Assembly (NCBI GenBank): GCA_003233305.1
Contig: QILI01000077.1
Coordinates: 1 to 46,417 of the forward strand
DNA from: Mizugakiibacter sp.
GTDB taxonomy: Bacteria; Pseudomonadota; Gammaproteobacteria; Xanthomonadales; Rhodanobacteraceae
Length of the DNA: 46,417 nucleotides
Direction: 5' to 3'
The notes beneath the pieces were generated by a model. It ran no database searches, was not told the origin of the DNA, and saw nothing but the letters and a program-made list of their open reading frames with translations. Below, piece after piece: positions 34,318-45,331 of this stretch; the first letter of the stretch is position 1; every line of letters starts with the position of its first letter. A program made the position numbers and the translations under genes.

Positions 34318-34571
34318 CAGTGTTTCTCCTCGAGTCGGGTTCGAACCTGTACAACTTTCACTACCCCCTTGGGGGTGAGTACTTTGATGCGATACAGCAA
34401 CTCATGCTGGCCCAAGCGCAAGCGGCCGGCTGAGAGTATTTTGCCACCGGTCTCACGCTGTACCTTCTGCACAGCCTGTTCCAGGGTAATGATCGGCTGC
34501 AGTCGAGCCCAAGCTGGTAGGGCCAGCAGGGTCAGCAGCATCGCCAGGGCAAAGATACGCAATCGCGACAT
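34317..34571 (-). CDS. Small periplasmic PepSY-domain protein upstream of the two-component genes
   Basis: An 84-residue precursor from ATG 34571: signal peptide MSRLRIFALAMLLTLLALPAWA, then a single PepSY domain (ITLEQAVQKVQRETGGKILSAGRLRLGQHELLYRIKVLTPKGVVKVVQV). PepSY domains bind or inhibit proteases and are often encoded with PhoPQ-like pairs, where they may tune the sensor; the exact role here is unknown. The start could also be an ATG at 34580 or 34628; the chosen one gives the cleanest signal peptide. No good Shine-Dalgarno is visible. The stop overlaps the regulator start by one base. Confidence 0.8.
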   Translation of the reverse strand: MSRLRIFALAMLLTLLALPAWARLQPIITLEQAVQKVQRETGGKILSAGRLRLGQHELLYRIKVLTPKGVVKVVQVRTRLEEKH

Positions 34572-34617
34572 ATTTAACATGATATCGAAGACAGACAATA
34601 CAGCCATTCTCGCTGGT

Positions 34618-35658
34618 TCAGCTGTCAAGTGGTGGAACCCTTGCTGAACCGGCTATCGGCGGGTACCGCGCCAGCATGGCCTGCTCAAGCACTTCCCAAC
34701 CTGCCTGCGGGTTTCGCATCCGCTCGCTGAGTATACGTCGGAAGTGCCGTGCTCCAGGTTGCCCATGATACAGCCCGAGCAGGTGCCGGGCTATATGTCG
34801 CAATGGAGTACCCCGGGCCAATTCGGCTTCGACATAGGGACGTATCGATAACAGAACTTCGTCGCGACCCGGGCTACTGGTCGCCCACAAATCTGCATCG
34901 ATACCCGCCAGTACATAGGGATCGTGGTAAGCCGCCCGGCCCAGCATGACCCCATCGACCTTGCCAAGATGATCGTGGACCGCCAAGCCGTTACGAATAC
35001 CTCCATTGATAACCACTAACAAACCCGGAAAGGCCTGCTTCAGACGATAGACTCTACCGTAATCCAGAGGCGGCACCTCACGGTTCTCTCGGGGTGAGAG
35101 CCCCCGTAGCCAGGCCTTGCGAGCATGCACAATCAGCACCCCCAGACCCGCTCCAATCATGGTTTCAGTGAATTGCTGTAAATGGGCCTCGCTATCCTGC
35201 TCGTCCACGCCGATACGGCACTTGACCGTAACTGGCACGCGTACCGCATCCTGCATCGCCCGTATGCATTCGCCCACCCGCTGCGGCTCATGCATCAGAC
35301 ACGCCCCAAAACGGCCATTCTGGACCCGCTCCGAGGGGCAGCCGACGTTTAGATTGATCTCATCGAAACCAGCCTCCTCGCCAAACCGCGCGGCCATAGC
35401 CAAATCGTGTGGTTCCGAGCCCCCCAATTGCAGAGCCACCGGGTGTTCGACAGGAACCTGGGCCAACAATCGGGCTCGATCACCATGCAGTACCGCACTG
35501 GCATGCACCATTTCCGTGTACAGACGTGCATGCGGCGCCAACTGCCTATGGAAGACCCGACAATGACGGTCGGTCCAATCCATCATTGGCGCGACGCAAA
35601 GACGCCATGGAGATGCTGCAGCGGGTATTTGAGACATCGACAAACCAGGCAAGGGCAT
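34618..35658 (-). CDS. dusA: tRNA-dihydrouridine(20/20a) synthase DusA
   Basis: An FMN-dependent reductase that converts U20 and U20a in tRNA D-loops to dihydrouridine. The 346-residue protein has VAPMMDWTDRHCRVFHRQL, QLGGSEPHDLAMAAR, the catalytic Cys107 in NLNVGCPSERVQNG, VKCRIGVDE, LIVHARKAWLRGLSPRENREVPPL (DusA-specific) and VINGGIRN for FMN phosphate. The ATG at 35658 or the in-frame ATG at 35637 could start it. The pepSY-regulator-kinase genes follow 46 bases later on the same strand. It is divergent from etfB. Confidence 0.95.
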   Translation of the reverse strand: MPLPGLSMSQIPAAASPWRLCVAPMMDWTDRHCRVFHRQLAPHARLYTEMVHASAVLHGDRARLLAQVPVEHPVALQLGGSEPHDLAMAARFGEEAGFDEINLNVGCPSERVQNGRFGACLMHEPQRVGECIRAMQDAVRVPVTVKCRIGVDEQDSEAHLQQFTETMIGAGLGVLIVHARKAWLRGLSPRENREVPPLDYGRVYRLKQAFPGLLVVINGGIRNGLAVHDHLGKVDGVMLGRAAYHDPYVLAGIDADLWATSSPGRDEVLLSIRPYVEAELARGTPLRHIARHLLGLYHGQPGARHFRRILSERMRNPQAGWEVLEQAMLARYPPIAGSARVPPLDS

Positions 35659-35765
35659 GCGGTAACTACCGAAGTTTGGCAGATTAGCCCTCTACCGACG
35701 GCTAAATGGGTGTTCAAACTCATTTTCAGTACTGCTGTTCATGCTGAGAAAACTACAGACGTGGT

Positions 35766-35819
35766 TATAATTGACGTTCTGATTCACTGCCCGGAACCGG
35801 GCGAACGTCAAGGAACGTC
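35766..35819 (+). promoter_or_regulatory. etfB promoter region with three GAACGTC half-sites and a nested hairpin
   Basis: A -10-like TATAAT (35766-35771) is directly followed by TTGACGTTC (35771-35779), whose exact inverse GAACGTCAA lies at 35803-35811. A further GAACGTC at 35813-35819 is a direct repeat exactly 10 bases after the second copy and touches the start region. Between the inverted arms sits GCCCGG-AA-CCGGGC (35789-35802). The ribosome site AAGGA (35810-35814) overlaps the repeats. This may be an operator for an unidentified regulator or an RNA structure masking the ribosome site. No good -35 was found. Confidence 0.5.
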
Positions 35820-35820
35820 C

Positions 35821-36567
35821 ATGAAGATTCTGGTCGGTTACAAACGTGTGGTGGACTATAACGTCCGCATCCAGGTACAGCCTGACAGTAGCGGTGTGGT
35901 AACCGACGGTGTCAAGCTTGCCCCCAACCCTTTCGATGAAATCGCCCTCGAAGAAGCTCTGCGCCTACGCGAACAGGGCCTCGCCAACGAGGTGATCGTG
36001 GCGGCCATCGGTCCTGCCAACATGCAGTCCCACCTGCGTAATGGCCTGGCAATGGGCGCTGACCGCGCTATCCACGTCAGCACTGAGCAGGCAGTCCAAC
36101 CCCTGACGGTAGCCCGGATATTATTGAAACTGGTTGCCCAGGAACAGCCCGGCCTGGTCATCCTCGGCAAGCAAGCGATTGATGACGACAGTAGCCAGAC
36201 CGGACAGATGCTCGCCGCCCTGTGGGATCGACCCCAAGCCACCTTTGCCAGCCAGCTCAGCATCGCCGATGGCAAGGCCACGGTGGTACGCGAAGTGGAT
36301 GCCGGTCTGGAAACCCTGGAAGTTGACCTGCCCGCAGTGATTACGACCGATTTGCGACTGAATGAACCTCGCTTTATCAAACTACCGAACATCATGAAGG
36401 CCAAGTCCAAACCGATCGACACCATCGAGCTATCCAGTCTCGGAGTCGAATCAGGCGATCATCTGCAAGCTATTCGCTATCACCCCCCCCAAGCTCGACA
36501 GAAGGGCGTGATGGTGAAGGACGTGGCCGAACTGGTCGAAGCACTCAAGGCCAAGGGCCTGCTCTGA
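35821..36567 (+). CDS. etfB: Electron transfer flavoprotein beta subunit
   Basis: EtfB binds AMP and, with EtfA, forms the soluble flavoprotein that carries electrons from acyl-CoA and related dehydrogenases to the quinone pool through ETF-quinone oxidoreductase. The 248-residue protein starts MKILVGYKRVVDYNVRIQV and contains KLAPNPFDEIALEEALRLREQG, AIGPANMQSHLRNGLAMGADRAIHV, LGKQAIDDDSSQTGQMLAALWDRPQATFAS and DLRLNEPRFIKLPNIMKAK, all typical of group I EtfB. ATG 35821 follows AGGA. An open frame extends far upstream but is non-coding in character. etfA follows after 19 bases. The ETF-quinone oxidoreductase gene is not in the window. Confidence 0.96.
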   Translation: MKILVGYKRVVDYNVRIQVQPDSSGVVTDGVKLAPNPFDEIALEEALRLREQGLANEVIVAAIGPANMQSHLRNGLAMGADRAIHVSTEQAVQPLTVARILLKLVAQEQPGLVILGKQAIDDDSSQTGQMLAALWDRPQATFASQLSIADGKATVVREVDAGLETLEVDLPAVITTDLRLNEPRFIKLPNIMKAKSKPIDTIELSSLGVESGDHLQAIRYHPPQARQKGVMVKDVAELVEALKAKGLL

Positions 36568-36586
36568 GCATCACGGGAGAATCACC

Positions 36587-37528
36587 ATGAGCAAGATCTT
36601 GATTATTGCCGAACACCTTAACGGTCACCTTAACCCCGCTACGGGTAAATGCGTAAGTTGCGCCACGGCAATCGGTGGCGAGATTCACGTGCTGGTTCTG
36701 GGTAATGCTCCCGACGCCCCGGCTGCCGAAGCGGCAAAACTTGCCGGCGTTACCAAGATCATTTCCGTAGCGCGAAGTGAAAACGAACATGCCCTGGCCG
36801 CGGTATTTGCACCGCAAATTGTGGCGTTGGCAGCGGGCTACAGCCACCTGCTGACCCCCTCCAGCACCTTTGGTAAAGATCTGCTGCCCCGGGTCGCTGC
36901 GCTACTCGGGGTCGCCCAGATCAGTGACATCATGGCTGTGGACGGCCCTTATACCTTTCAGCGTCCAATCTACGCCGGCAATGCTCTGGTGACCATCGAA
37001 GCTCCGCCCGAGCAAACGGTACTCGGTACGGTGCGTACCGCATCCTGGCCTGGCGCCGCCAGTGGTTCCTCTGCCGCCAGCATCGAATCTGCCAGTCCCG
37101 AGATCACTCTTCCCAGCCACACGCGCTTCATCAACCTGCAGCAGGGCAAGAGTGATCGACCTGACCTGCAGAGTGCCGCCAAGGTAGTTTCCGGTGGCCG
37201 GGCTCTCGGATCTGCAGAAAATTTCAAGCTTATCTATCAATTCGCCGATGCCTTAGGTGCCGGTGTCGGTGCCTCGCGAGCCGCTGTAGACGCCGGCTAC
37301 GTACCTAACGAAATGCAGGTCGGCCAAACCGGTAAAATCATCGCCCCTGAGCTGTATATCGCAATCGGTATTTCCGGGGCCATCCAGCACCTGACCGGCA
37401 TCAAGGACGCGGGCACCATTGTCGCCATTAATAAAGACCCGGAGGCCCCGATCTTTGAAGTGGCCGATTTCGGTCTGGTTGGTGACCTATTCAAGATCGT
37501 GCCAGAGCTTACCGCCGCCGTGTGTTGA
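36587..37528 (+). CDS. etfA: Electron transfer flavoprotein alpha subunit
   Basis: EtfA carries the redox-active FAD. The 313-residue protein has an N-terminal domain ([23 protein letters not shown]) and the C-terminal FAD-binding signature: [54 protein letters not shown] and [35 protein letters not shown] lies before the ATG. It directly follows etfB, and the two subunits are surely coexpressed. Confidence 0.97.
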   Translation: MSKILIIAEHLNGHLNPATGKCVSCATAIGGEIHVLVLGNAPDAPAAEAAKLAGVTKIISVARSENEHALAAVFAPQIVALAAGYSHLLTPSSTFGKDLLPRVAALLGVAQISDIMAVDGPYTFQRPIYAGNALVTIEAPPEQTVLGTVRTASWPGAASGSSAASIESASPEITLPSHTRFINLQQGKSDRPDLQSAAKVVSGGRALGSAENFKLIYQFADALGAGVGASRAAVDAGYVPNEMQVGQTGKIIAPELYIAIGISGAIQHLTGIKDAGTIVAINKDPEAPIFEVADFGLVGDLFKIVPELTAAVC

Positions 37529-37699
37529 TGCAGACATGGATCAGGCCGCAGCCAGGATCGATAATGCCCTGAGATCGTTCCCCAAAGTGCGCTAGTCGCT
37601 GAAACTTTATGGATCGGCTCCGCAGCCAGTTTGCGCAAATCACCCATTCTGATATTCAGGTACTCCCTGACCTAACGGGGTTTGCTGAACCCTTCACCC

Positions 37700-37719
37700 C
37701 TGATACAAACCTGTATCAG
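37700..37719. promoter_or_regulatory. Perfect inverted repeat CTGATACA-N4-TGTATCAG upstream of acetoacetyl-CoA synthetase
   Basis: CTGATACA (37700-37707) and TGTATCAG (37712-37719) form a perfect 8-base inverted repeat with spacer AACC, 110 bases before the synthetase ATG and about 170 after etfA. The 20-base palindrome has the size of a TetR- or GntR-type operator. No regulator gene is adjacent, and no named consensus was recognised. Confidence 0.5.
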
Positions 37720-37829
37720 TCAGCCCCCGAATGCACCCTGGCTTGCCGCTTGCTGGTATCTTGGCTACTCGATATCGGGGGGATGTCTTACCGCCTATTC
37801 AGAAAGCCTCACAAGGAAGGACAAATCCG

Positions 37830-39791
<1,962 letters not shown>

Positions 39792-39823
39792 TCCACGCAA
39801 TGACTTACTCGGACCCAGTGTAG

Positions 39824-39852
39824 GGGGGCGTGACAACGGGCATCACCCCCCA
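39824..39852 (+). terminator. Hairpin after acetoacetyl-CoA synthetase
   Basis: GGGGGGCGTGA pairs with TCACCCCCC (one bulged C) around a short loop, about 32 bases after the stop. No T-run follows, so it may be a Rho-assisted or mRNA 3'-end structure. Confidence 0.4.
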
Positions 39853-40738
39853 GTTGCTCCCCGGCTCAGGTCCATTCACAGTGAACATGGTGCCCAATCC
39901 TATCTTTCCGCCTGGTTATATGTATTGCGGTTACCGCGCCGAAGAGATGAGTCAAAAAAGTTGTATCTTTGCGCTACGGGCCTTCTGACCCAGCAACAGA
40001 CCGGCTATGAATTCAGGGTTGATACCGTGCAGGCACACAGGATAGTTGGCCAAACGACAACGTGCTGAGATGTATGACCGCCTGTGGCAACGCGCACCGA
40101 ATATCCTCCATGATGGCCGTGGCCAATGCGACATCACCCAAGGCACTCCATTTAATGATGAAAATACAACGAATATCGCGATGTATCCAGAGTACGCTCA
40201 GGTCGAAAATCCTTGGGACGGATGGTAACCCGGCGCTGACTTACAGCATCGACATTTTGCAGATTATCCGTTCTTGACACCTCGAAGAACCGTAGCGAAC
40301 GGCTCGATTACTGTTCTTATTGCTCGGGTATTTCATGGGCACCCGCCGCACTCGCACCCGACTCTCTTCATATTGAAGCGGACTAAGCCACTCTCCGGGC
40401 AACTCTGTGGGACAATACCCGGGATAGCCCCTGTAGGTACCGCTGCACCGACAAACCATGGACTTTCGGATCAGACCGGGTTGCAGAGCATGCGCTGAGA
40501 ACTGCCCCGAATCAAAGTGTGGGGGCCATTTCAAAATGATGCTTGCGAGTCGAGTAACCACAGTACTTCGGTCACTTACCAAAACTCGGATGGGTGACAG
40601 AGGATAGCGGAATTACAGCTGCGGGCCCGACCTGGTGTGGCATTGTCGCCGCTGTAATACACACCGTTTCTTGGAAGATCTCCGCGGCACCCGGCGGGTG
40701 CCATGTAAAAGCCTGATGAGACTCTTGATAACCATAAC
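39853..40738. other. Long intergenic stretch without a recognised gene
   Basis: About 0.9 kb between acetoacetyl-CoA synthetase and the PLP decarboxylase. Only short open frames occur (longest about 60-110 codons, on both strands), with no recognised protein motif. No tRNA, riboswitch or repeat was recognised. It may hold a decayed gene, a small RNA or a long leader for the following operon. Confidence 0.5.
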
Positions 40739-42676
40739 ATGACCGAAACCAACCTATACCCCTGTTTTTTGGGCCCTTATGGGGAGAACGATGCCCTGTT
40801 GGAAAAACTGATGCTGGAGTTTTTTCGGGATCACGTCTACTGGCGGCGTAATTTTCATCCTGAAGATCCCCCGGCAATACCCACTCAGGCCGCACAACAG
40901 CCAGCCTTTCAGGAATTCGAAGCCCGGCTGCGCCGTGAACTGCACACCCTGTCGGCCCTACTGAAACGCTCAGTACCCTTCCATAGTCCACGCTATCTCG
41001 GGCATATGGTTTCGGATCTACTCATCCCCGGCCTGGCCGCGCAGATGCTCGCGCTGCCCTACAACCCCAACAATGTGAGTGATGAAGCGGCCCCGGTTAC
41101 CATTGATCTGGAAATCAAGGTTGGGCTGCAACTGGCCAGGTTGTTTGGCTTTCCCAGCGATCCGGAACAGGAAAACTGCGCCTTTGGACATTTGACCTCC
41201 GGCGGCACCCTCGCCAATTTTCAAGCCTTACGTTTGGCCTTGGCCTTGAAATGCTTTCCGGTAACGCTTCGTACCATCGCCCCTCCCGGGCTGAGCGTAC
41301 CGGACAACGATTACGAGGCCTTCAACCGAACTCCCCATCAAGCCATAGAACTACTGATTACCTGGCAGCAATGGCTAACCGGGCTAAGCCCCGGGGAGCG
41401 CACTCACTGGCAGCAACGGTTTGAGTCCGAGCGTATTGAGCAACTTGGCAGCGTGCACTTTTTTGCCCAGCATCCCACCCTATCGCCACCGGTAGTCATG
41501 GCCCCGGTAACGGCTCACTATTCCTGGAGTAAAGGCATGAAACTGCTCGGGCTGGGACGTGAACAGTTGATCCTGGTCCCGGAGCGAGGCATGCGTCTCG
41601 ACATGGATGCCTTCGAGCAAATCCTACAAAAATTGCGCGCTTCCAAGCGTTCCGTACTGCTGGCGGTGGCCGTCCTGGGTACGACGGAGTTCGGCACCAT
41701 CGACCCCATCCACGATATGGTTACCTTGCGGGAACGTTATGCTGCGGAGGATTATGGTTTTGCCGTCCATGTCGATGCGGCTTGGGGCGGATATCTGGCT
41801 ACCTTGTTCCGAAAGGAAGATGGCCAACTGCGCAGTCTTGACGAGATGCGTAGCGAGTTCAGCAACTTTCCAAATGCATGCACTTATGCCGCCATGGCCG
41901 CCCTCAAGCGGGTTGACTCGATCACCGTGGATCCCCACAAGCTCGGTTACCTGGCTTTCGGTACCGGGGCGTTTGTCTACCGGGATCACCGGGCCATGGA
42001 GCTCCTTACCGAAACCGCCGATTACGTCTTTACGGATGCGACCGCACCCGGATATTTCAACCGCTATCGCAAGCTGGGCCGATATATTCTTGAGGGTTCA
42101 AAATCTGGCGCCGCCGCCGCCGCCGTGTATGTGACCCATCGTGTGTTACCGCTCGATCACGACCATTTTGGGCAAATTACTCGGCAAACTATCCGTTCTA
42201 CCGAAGCCTTTGTGGCCCGCACCGAGCAATTTACCCGGGATATTGCTTCACGACTGCAGGTATGTATACCCTATCTGCCCGACACCAATCTGGTGTGCCT
42301 GGCCATCAATCCAACCGGCAATCGGGACGTGGCCGTAGCCAATGCCTTCATCCGGAAACTCCATGATGCACTGGGTACCGACCCGTCGATTCCTTTGCAG
42401 AGTCGAGAGTTTTTCTGTTCCACCACCACCTTACGCACACAAACTCTGGGGAAGCAGGATATGCACCGGATATTGGCCATACTGGGATTGGACCCGGAAT
42501 CCATGCTGGACAATGACCCGCAATCCGATCGTTTACTGATCCTGCGTCATACCCTGATGAATCCGTTTCTCCTTGATACCGAAAATAACATCAGCTACAT
42601 CGACGAATACTTCAAATATCTCTCTCGCCACCTCGACGGGTTGCTGCCCGCAGATCCATCTCCAACTGTCAATTGA
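40739..42676 (+). CDS. PLP-dependent group II decarboxylase, tyrosine-decarboxylase-like
   Basis: A 645-residue fold-type I PLP enzyme of the aromatic-amino-acid/glutamate decarboxylase superfamily. The N-terminal part (HVYWRRNFHPEDPPAIP, PFHSPRYLGHM, YNPNNVSDEAAP) and the large size resemble bacterial tyrosine decarboxylases. PLP residues are D346 in FAVHVDAAWGG and the Schiff-base Lys401 in SITVDPHKLGYLAFG. FGHLTSGGTLANFQALRLA binds the cofactor phosphate. The reaction would be loss of CO2 from an amino acid to an amine, probably aromatic; the substrate is uncertain. No Shine-Dalgarno is evident at the ATG. ubiD begins 16 bases later, so the two are probably cotranscribed. Confidence 0.85.
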   Translation: MTETNLYPCFLGPYGENDALLEKLMLEFFRDHVYWRRNFHPEDPPAIPTQAAQQPAFQEFEARLRRELHTLSALLKRSVPFHSPRYLGHMVSDLLIPGLAAQMLALPYNPNNVSDEAAPVTIDLEIKVGLQLARLFGFPSDPEQENCAFGHLTSGGTLANFQALRLALALKCFPVTLRTIAPPGLSVPDNDYEAFNRTPHQAIELLITWQQWLTGLSPGERTHWQQRFESERIEQLGSVHFFAQHPTLSPPVVMAPVTAHYSWSKGMKLLGLGREQLILVPERGMRLDMDAFEQILQKLRASKRSVLLAVAVLGTTEFGTIDPIHDMVTLRERYAAEDYGFAVHVDAAWGGYLATLFRKEDGQLRSLDEMRSEFSNFPNACTYAAMAALKRVDSITVDPHKLGYLAFGTGAFVYRDHRAMELLTETADYVFTDATAPGYFNRYRKLGRYILEGSKSGAAAAAVYVTHRVLPLDHDHFGQITRQTIRSTEAFVARTEQFTRDIASRLQVCIPYLPDTNLVCLAINPTGNRDVAVANAFIRKLHDALGTDPSIPLQSREFFCSTTTLRTQTLGKQDMHRILAILGLDPESMLDNDPQSDRLLILRHTLMNPFLLDTENNISYIDEYFKYLSRHLDGLLPADPSPTVN

Positions 42677-42691
42677 GCGGGTACCCGAGCC

Positions 42692-44182
42692 ATGGCTTTC
42701 CACAATCTACGCGAGTTTCTGTCTCACCTTGAGGCCCACGGGTCGATGCGTCGTATCACCGAACCGGTCGATCCGGAACTGGAAAGTACCGCCTTCTGCC
42801 TGCGTACCCTACAAGAGCAAGGCCCGGCACTGCTCTTCGAACATCCCCAAGGCTCCTCACACCCCTTGCTCGGCAATCTGTTTGGGCACCGTACCCGGAT
42901 CGAAGCGGCGCTGGCTGACCGGCCCCTGGCTTCTTTGCGGGAACTGGGCCAGTTGCTCGCTGCTATCAAGGAACCGCGCTGGCCCGGATCGGTACGCGAG
43001 GCCCTGCAGATGTGGCCGGAATTTGCCCAACTTGCCCATGTCGCGCCAAAAACCCTTAGCCAGGCCCCGTTTCTCGAAGAAATCGTGGAAGAAGCGGATA
43101 TCGACCTAACCCGATTACCCATTCAGCGCTGCTGGCCCGACGACGCCGGACCCCTGATTACCTTCGGTCTGGTCATCACCCGTGGTACCCGCCAGAAGCG
43201 CCAGAACGTGGCCATCTACCGGCAACAGGTCATCGGCCCAAACCGAGTCATCATGCGCTGGCTACCGCACCGGGGTGGAGCCCTGGATTTTGCAGACTGG
43301 CAAACGGCCCATCCTGATCGTCCTTTCCCGGTTCTGGTCGCAATCGGTGCTGACCCGGCTACTTTGTTGGCTGCCGTGGCGCCAGTTCCCGACACCCTGT
43401 CGGAATATGAATTTGCCGGCCTGCTACGCGGTGAACGTACCCATGTCTGGCACAGTTCCCTGACCGGGCTGGATGCACCGGCTGGCGCGGAGATCGTGAT
43501 GGAAGGCTTTATTCATCCCGGTGACACCGCCATGGAAGGGCCATTCGGGGATCACACCGGCTATTACAACAGCCAGGCACTGTTTCCTGTACTCAGCATC
43601 AAGAGGATGCTGCTGCGCAACGGCGCGATCTATCACGGCAGTTATATGGGCCGGGCTCCTTATGATGAACCCTCGGTATTGGCCATGGCGCTGAACGAGG
43701 TGTTTGTCCCCATTCTGCAAAAGGTGTTTCCAGAAATCGTCGATTTCTACCTACCCCCAGAAGCCTGCTCATACCGCATCGCCATCGTCAGCATCCGCAA
43801 GCAATACCCAGGCCATGCCCGGCGGATTATGATGGGGGTCTGGTCGTATTTGCGTCAATTCACCTACACCAAATACGTGATCGTCGTCGACGAGGACATC
43901 AACGTGCGGCAATGGCGCGAGGTGATCTGGGCGGTTTCGACCCGGGTCGACCCGGCCCGCGACAGCCTACTGATTGATCACACCCCCATTGACTATCTGG
44001 ACTTCGCCAGTCCCGTCGCCGGGCTTGGCTCCAAACTTGGCCTGGATGCCACCAACAAGTGGCCGGGTGAGACCGACCGAGCCTGGGGCCGACCGATCGT
44101 TACCGATCCCGAAACCGAACGCCGGGTTGAAGCCTTGTGGAGCCGTGTCTTCGCCACCGACAAGCCGGCTCCCCACCCATGA
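42692..44182 (+). CDS. ubiD: 4-hydroxy-3-polyprenylbenzoate decarboxylase UbiD
   Basis: UbiD removes the carboxyl group of 4-hydroxy-3-polyprenylbenzoate in ubiquinone synthesis, using prenylated FMN made by UbiX. The 496-residue protein starts [17 protein letters not shown] and contains [41 protein letters not shown]-like and [24 protein letters not shown] blocks, with the conserved acidic and arginine residues of the active site. It is typical UbiD length. A tyrosine-decarboxylase-like gene lies just upstream and ubiU-ubiV downstream, so quinone synthesis genes are grouped. A 29-codon ORF overlaps its stop (44179-44268). Confidence 0.95.
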   Translation: MAFHNLREFLSHLEAHGSMRRITEPVDPELESTAFCLRTLQEQGPALLFEHPQGSSHPLLGNLFGHRTRIEAALADRPLASLRELGQLLAAIKEPRWPGSVREALQMWPEFAQLAHVAPKTLSQAPFLEEIVEEADIDLTRLPIQRCWPDDAGPLITFGLVITRGTRQKRQNVAIYRQQVIGPNRVIMRWLPHRGGALDFADWQTAHPDRPFPVLVAIGADPATLLAAVAPVPDTLSEYEFAGLLRGERTHVWHSSLTGLDAPAGAEIVMEGFIHPGDTAMEGPFGDHTGYYNSQALFPVLSIKRMLLRNGAIYHGSYMGRAPYDEPSVLAMALNEVFVPILQKVFPEIVDFYLPPEACSYRIAIVSIRKQYPGHARRIMMGVWSYLRQFTYTKYVIVVDEDINVRQWREVIWAVSTRVDPARDSLLIDHTPIDYLDFASPVAGLGSKLGLDATNKWPGETDRAWGRPIVTDPETERRVEALWSRVFATDKPAPHP

Positions 44183-44321
44183 AGTACCCCGTTACCCGCC
44201 ACTGGCCACCCATTCACGGCTGGGATCTCGAACCGCAGTGGGGCGGGCTAAAGCGGCCCGTAACCTGACCCATATTATTATCCATAACTTTTCCTATTCA
44301 TCGAACCACAGCGAGAACAGC

Positions 44322-45320
44322 ATGGATCTAATCTGCCCCGCAGGCAATCTGCCCGCATTGAAAACTGCCGTCGACCAAGGTGCCAGCGCCGTCTATGTCG
44401 GCTTTCGCGATCAGACCAACGCTCGGGCCTTCCCCGGTCTGAACTTTACCGACAGCAACCTGCAGCAGGGGGTTGATTATGCCCATGCCCACCACAGCAA
44501 GGTTTATATCGCCCTGAACACCTACCCAGACCCGGCCAAGATCGGCCATTGGCAAAAGGCTGTCGACCACGCCGCCGAACTGGGGGCTGATGCCATTATC
44601 TGTGCCGATATCGGGGTGCTGGATTATGCCACCCGCCAGCATCCCGACTTGCCCCGCCATCTATCAGTCCAGGCCTCGGCAACGACCCATGCGGCATTGC
44701 GCTATTACCGGGAACGCTTCGGTATCGCCCGGGCAGTGATGCCCAGGGTGTTGTCGTTGCAACAGATTGAACGCCTATGCGAACGCAATATCGTGCCCAT
44801 CGAGGTATTTGCCTTTGGTAGCCTGTGCATCATGGTCGAAGGCCGCTGCCAGCTCTCCAGCTATGTAACCGGGGTTTCGCCCAACCGCCATGGAGTTTGT
44901 TCTCCGGCCAAATTTGTGCGCTGGGATGAAGAGCCTGATGGCGTTCGCAGCGTCCGTTTGAACAACGTCCTAATTGACCGCTTCCAACCCAACGAACCTG
45001 CCGGCTACCCAACCGTATGCAAAGGCCGCTACGAGGTGGGGGGTGAGGTTTTTCATGCTTTGGAAGAACCCACCAGCCTGAACACCCTGGAACTGCTGCC
45101 CCAACTGCAAGCCGCCGGGGTTGCAGCCTTGAAGATTGAAGGCCGACAACGCGGACTGGCCTACGTCGGCACCGTTACCCGGGTTTGGCGGCAGGCTATC
45201 GACCGTCTCGAAGCGCATCCAGACGGCTGGACTCCCGACCCCGCCTGGCAACGCGAACTCAGCGCTCATGCTGAAGGTCACCAGACCACTCTGGGGCCCT
45301 ACCACCGCTCCTGGCATTGA
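44322..45320 (+). CDS. ubiU: Ubiquinone biosynthesis protein UbiU (U32 family)
   Basis: UbiU and UbiV form a [4Fe-4S] heterodimer that hydroxylates ubiquinone precursors without oxygen, using prephenate. The 332-residue U32 protein starts MDLICPAGNLPALKTAVDQGASAVYVGF. It carries cluster cysteines at C169, C176, C193 and C233 (FGSLCIMVEGRCQLSSY, GVCSPAKF, TVCKGRY), virtually the E. coli positions. The open frame extends upstream to 43974 inside ubiD, but the family start is the ATG at 44322. ubiV begins 11 bases after its stop. A ubiT gene is not in the window. Confidence 0.95.
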   Translation: MDLICPAGNLPALKTAVDQGASAVYVGFRDQTNARAFPGLNFTDSNLQQGVDYAHAHHSKVYIALNTYPDPAKIGHWQKAVDHAAELGADAIICADIGVLDYATRQHPDLPRHLSVQASATTHAALRYYRERFGIARAVMPRVLSLQQIERLCERNIVPIEVFAFGSLCIMVEGRCQLSSYVTGVSPNRHGVCSPAKFVRWDEEPDGVRSVRLNNVLIDRFQPNEPAGYPTVCKGRYEVGGEVFHALEEPTSLNTLELLPQLQAAGVAALKIEGRQRGLAYVGTVTRVWRQAIDRLEAHPDGWTPDPAWQRELSAHAEGHQTTLGPYHRSWH

Positions 45321-45331
45321 GGACTGCGATC

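Noticed and set aside
34333-34345. GGTTCGAACC as a tRNA T-loop
   Set aside because: It lies within the PepSY gene, and no cloverleaf arms can be folded around it.
35407-35820. N-terminal extension of etfB
   Set aside because: It overlaps dusA antisense and the promoter region; ATG 35821 has a ribosome site and the normal EtfB start.
40046-40277. Short plus-strand frames in the 0.9 kb gap
   Set aside because: No motif, no clear ribosome site, and overlapping alternatives in other frames; not supportable as genes.
40725-40738. FNR-like TTGAT-N4-ATAAC before the decarboxylase
   Set aside because: Only 8 of 10 consensus bases match, and the site abuts the start codon, a poor position for activation.
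43974-44321. N-terminal extension of ubiU
   Set aside because: It lies inside ubiD in another frame; UbiU proteins start at the MDLICPAGNL found at 44322.
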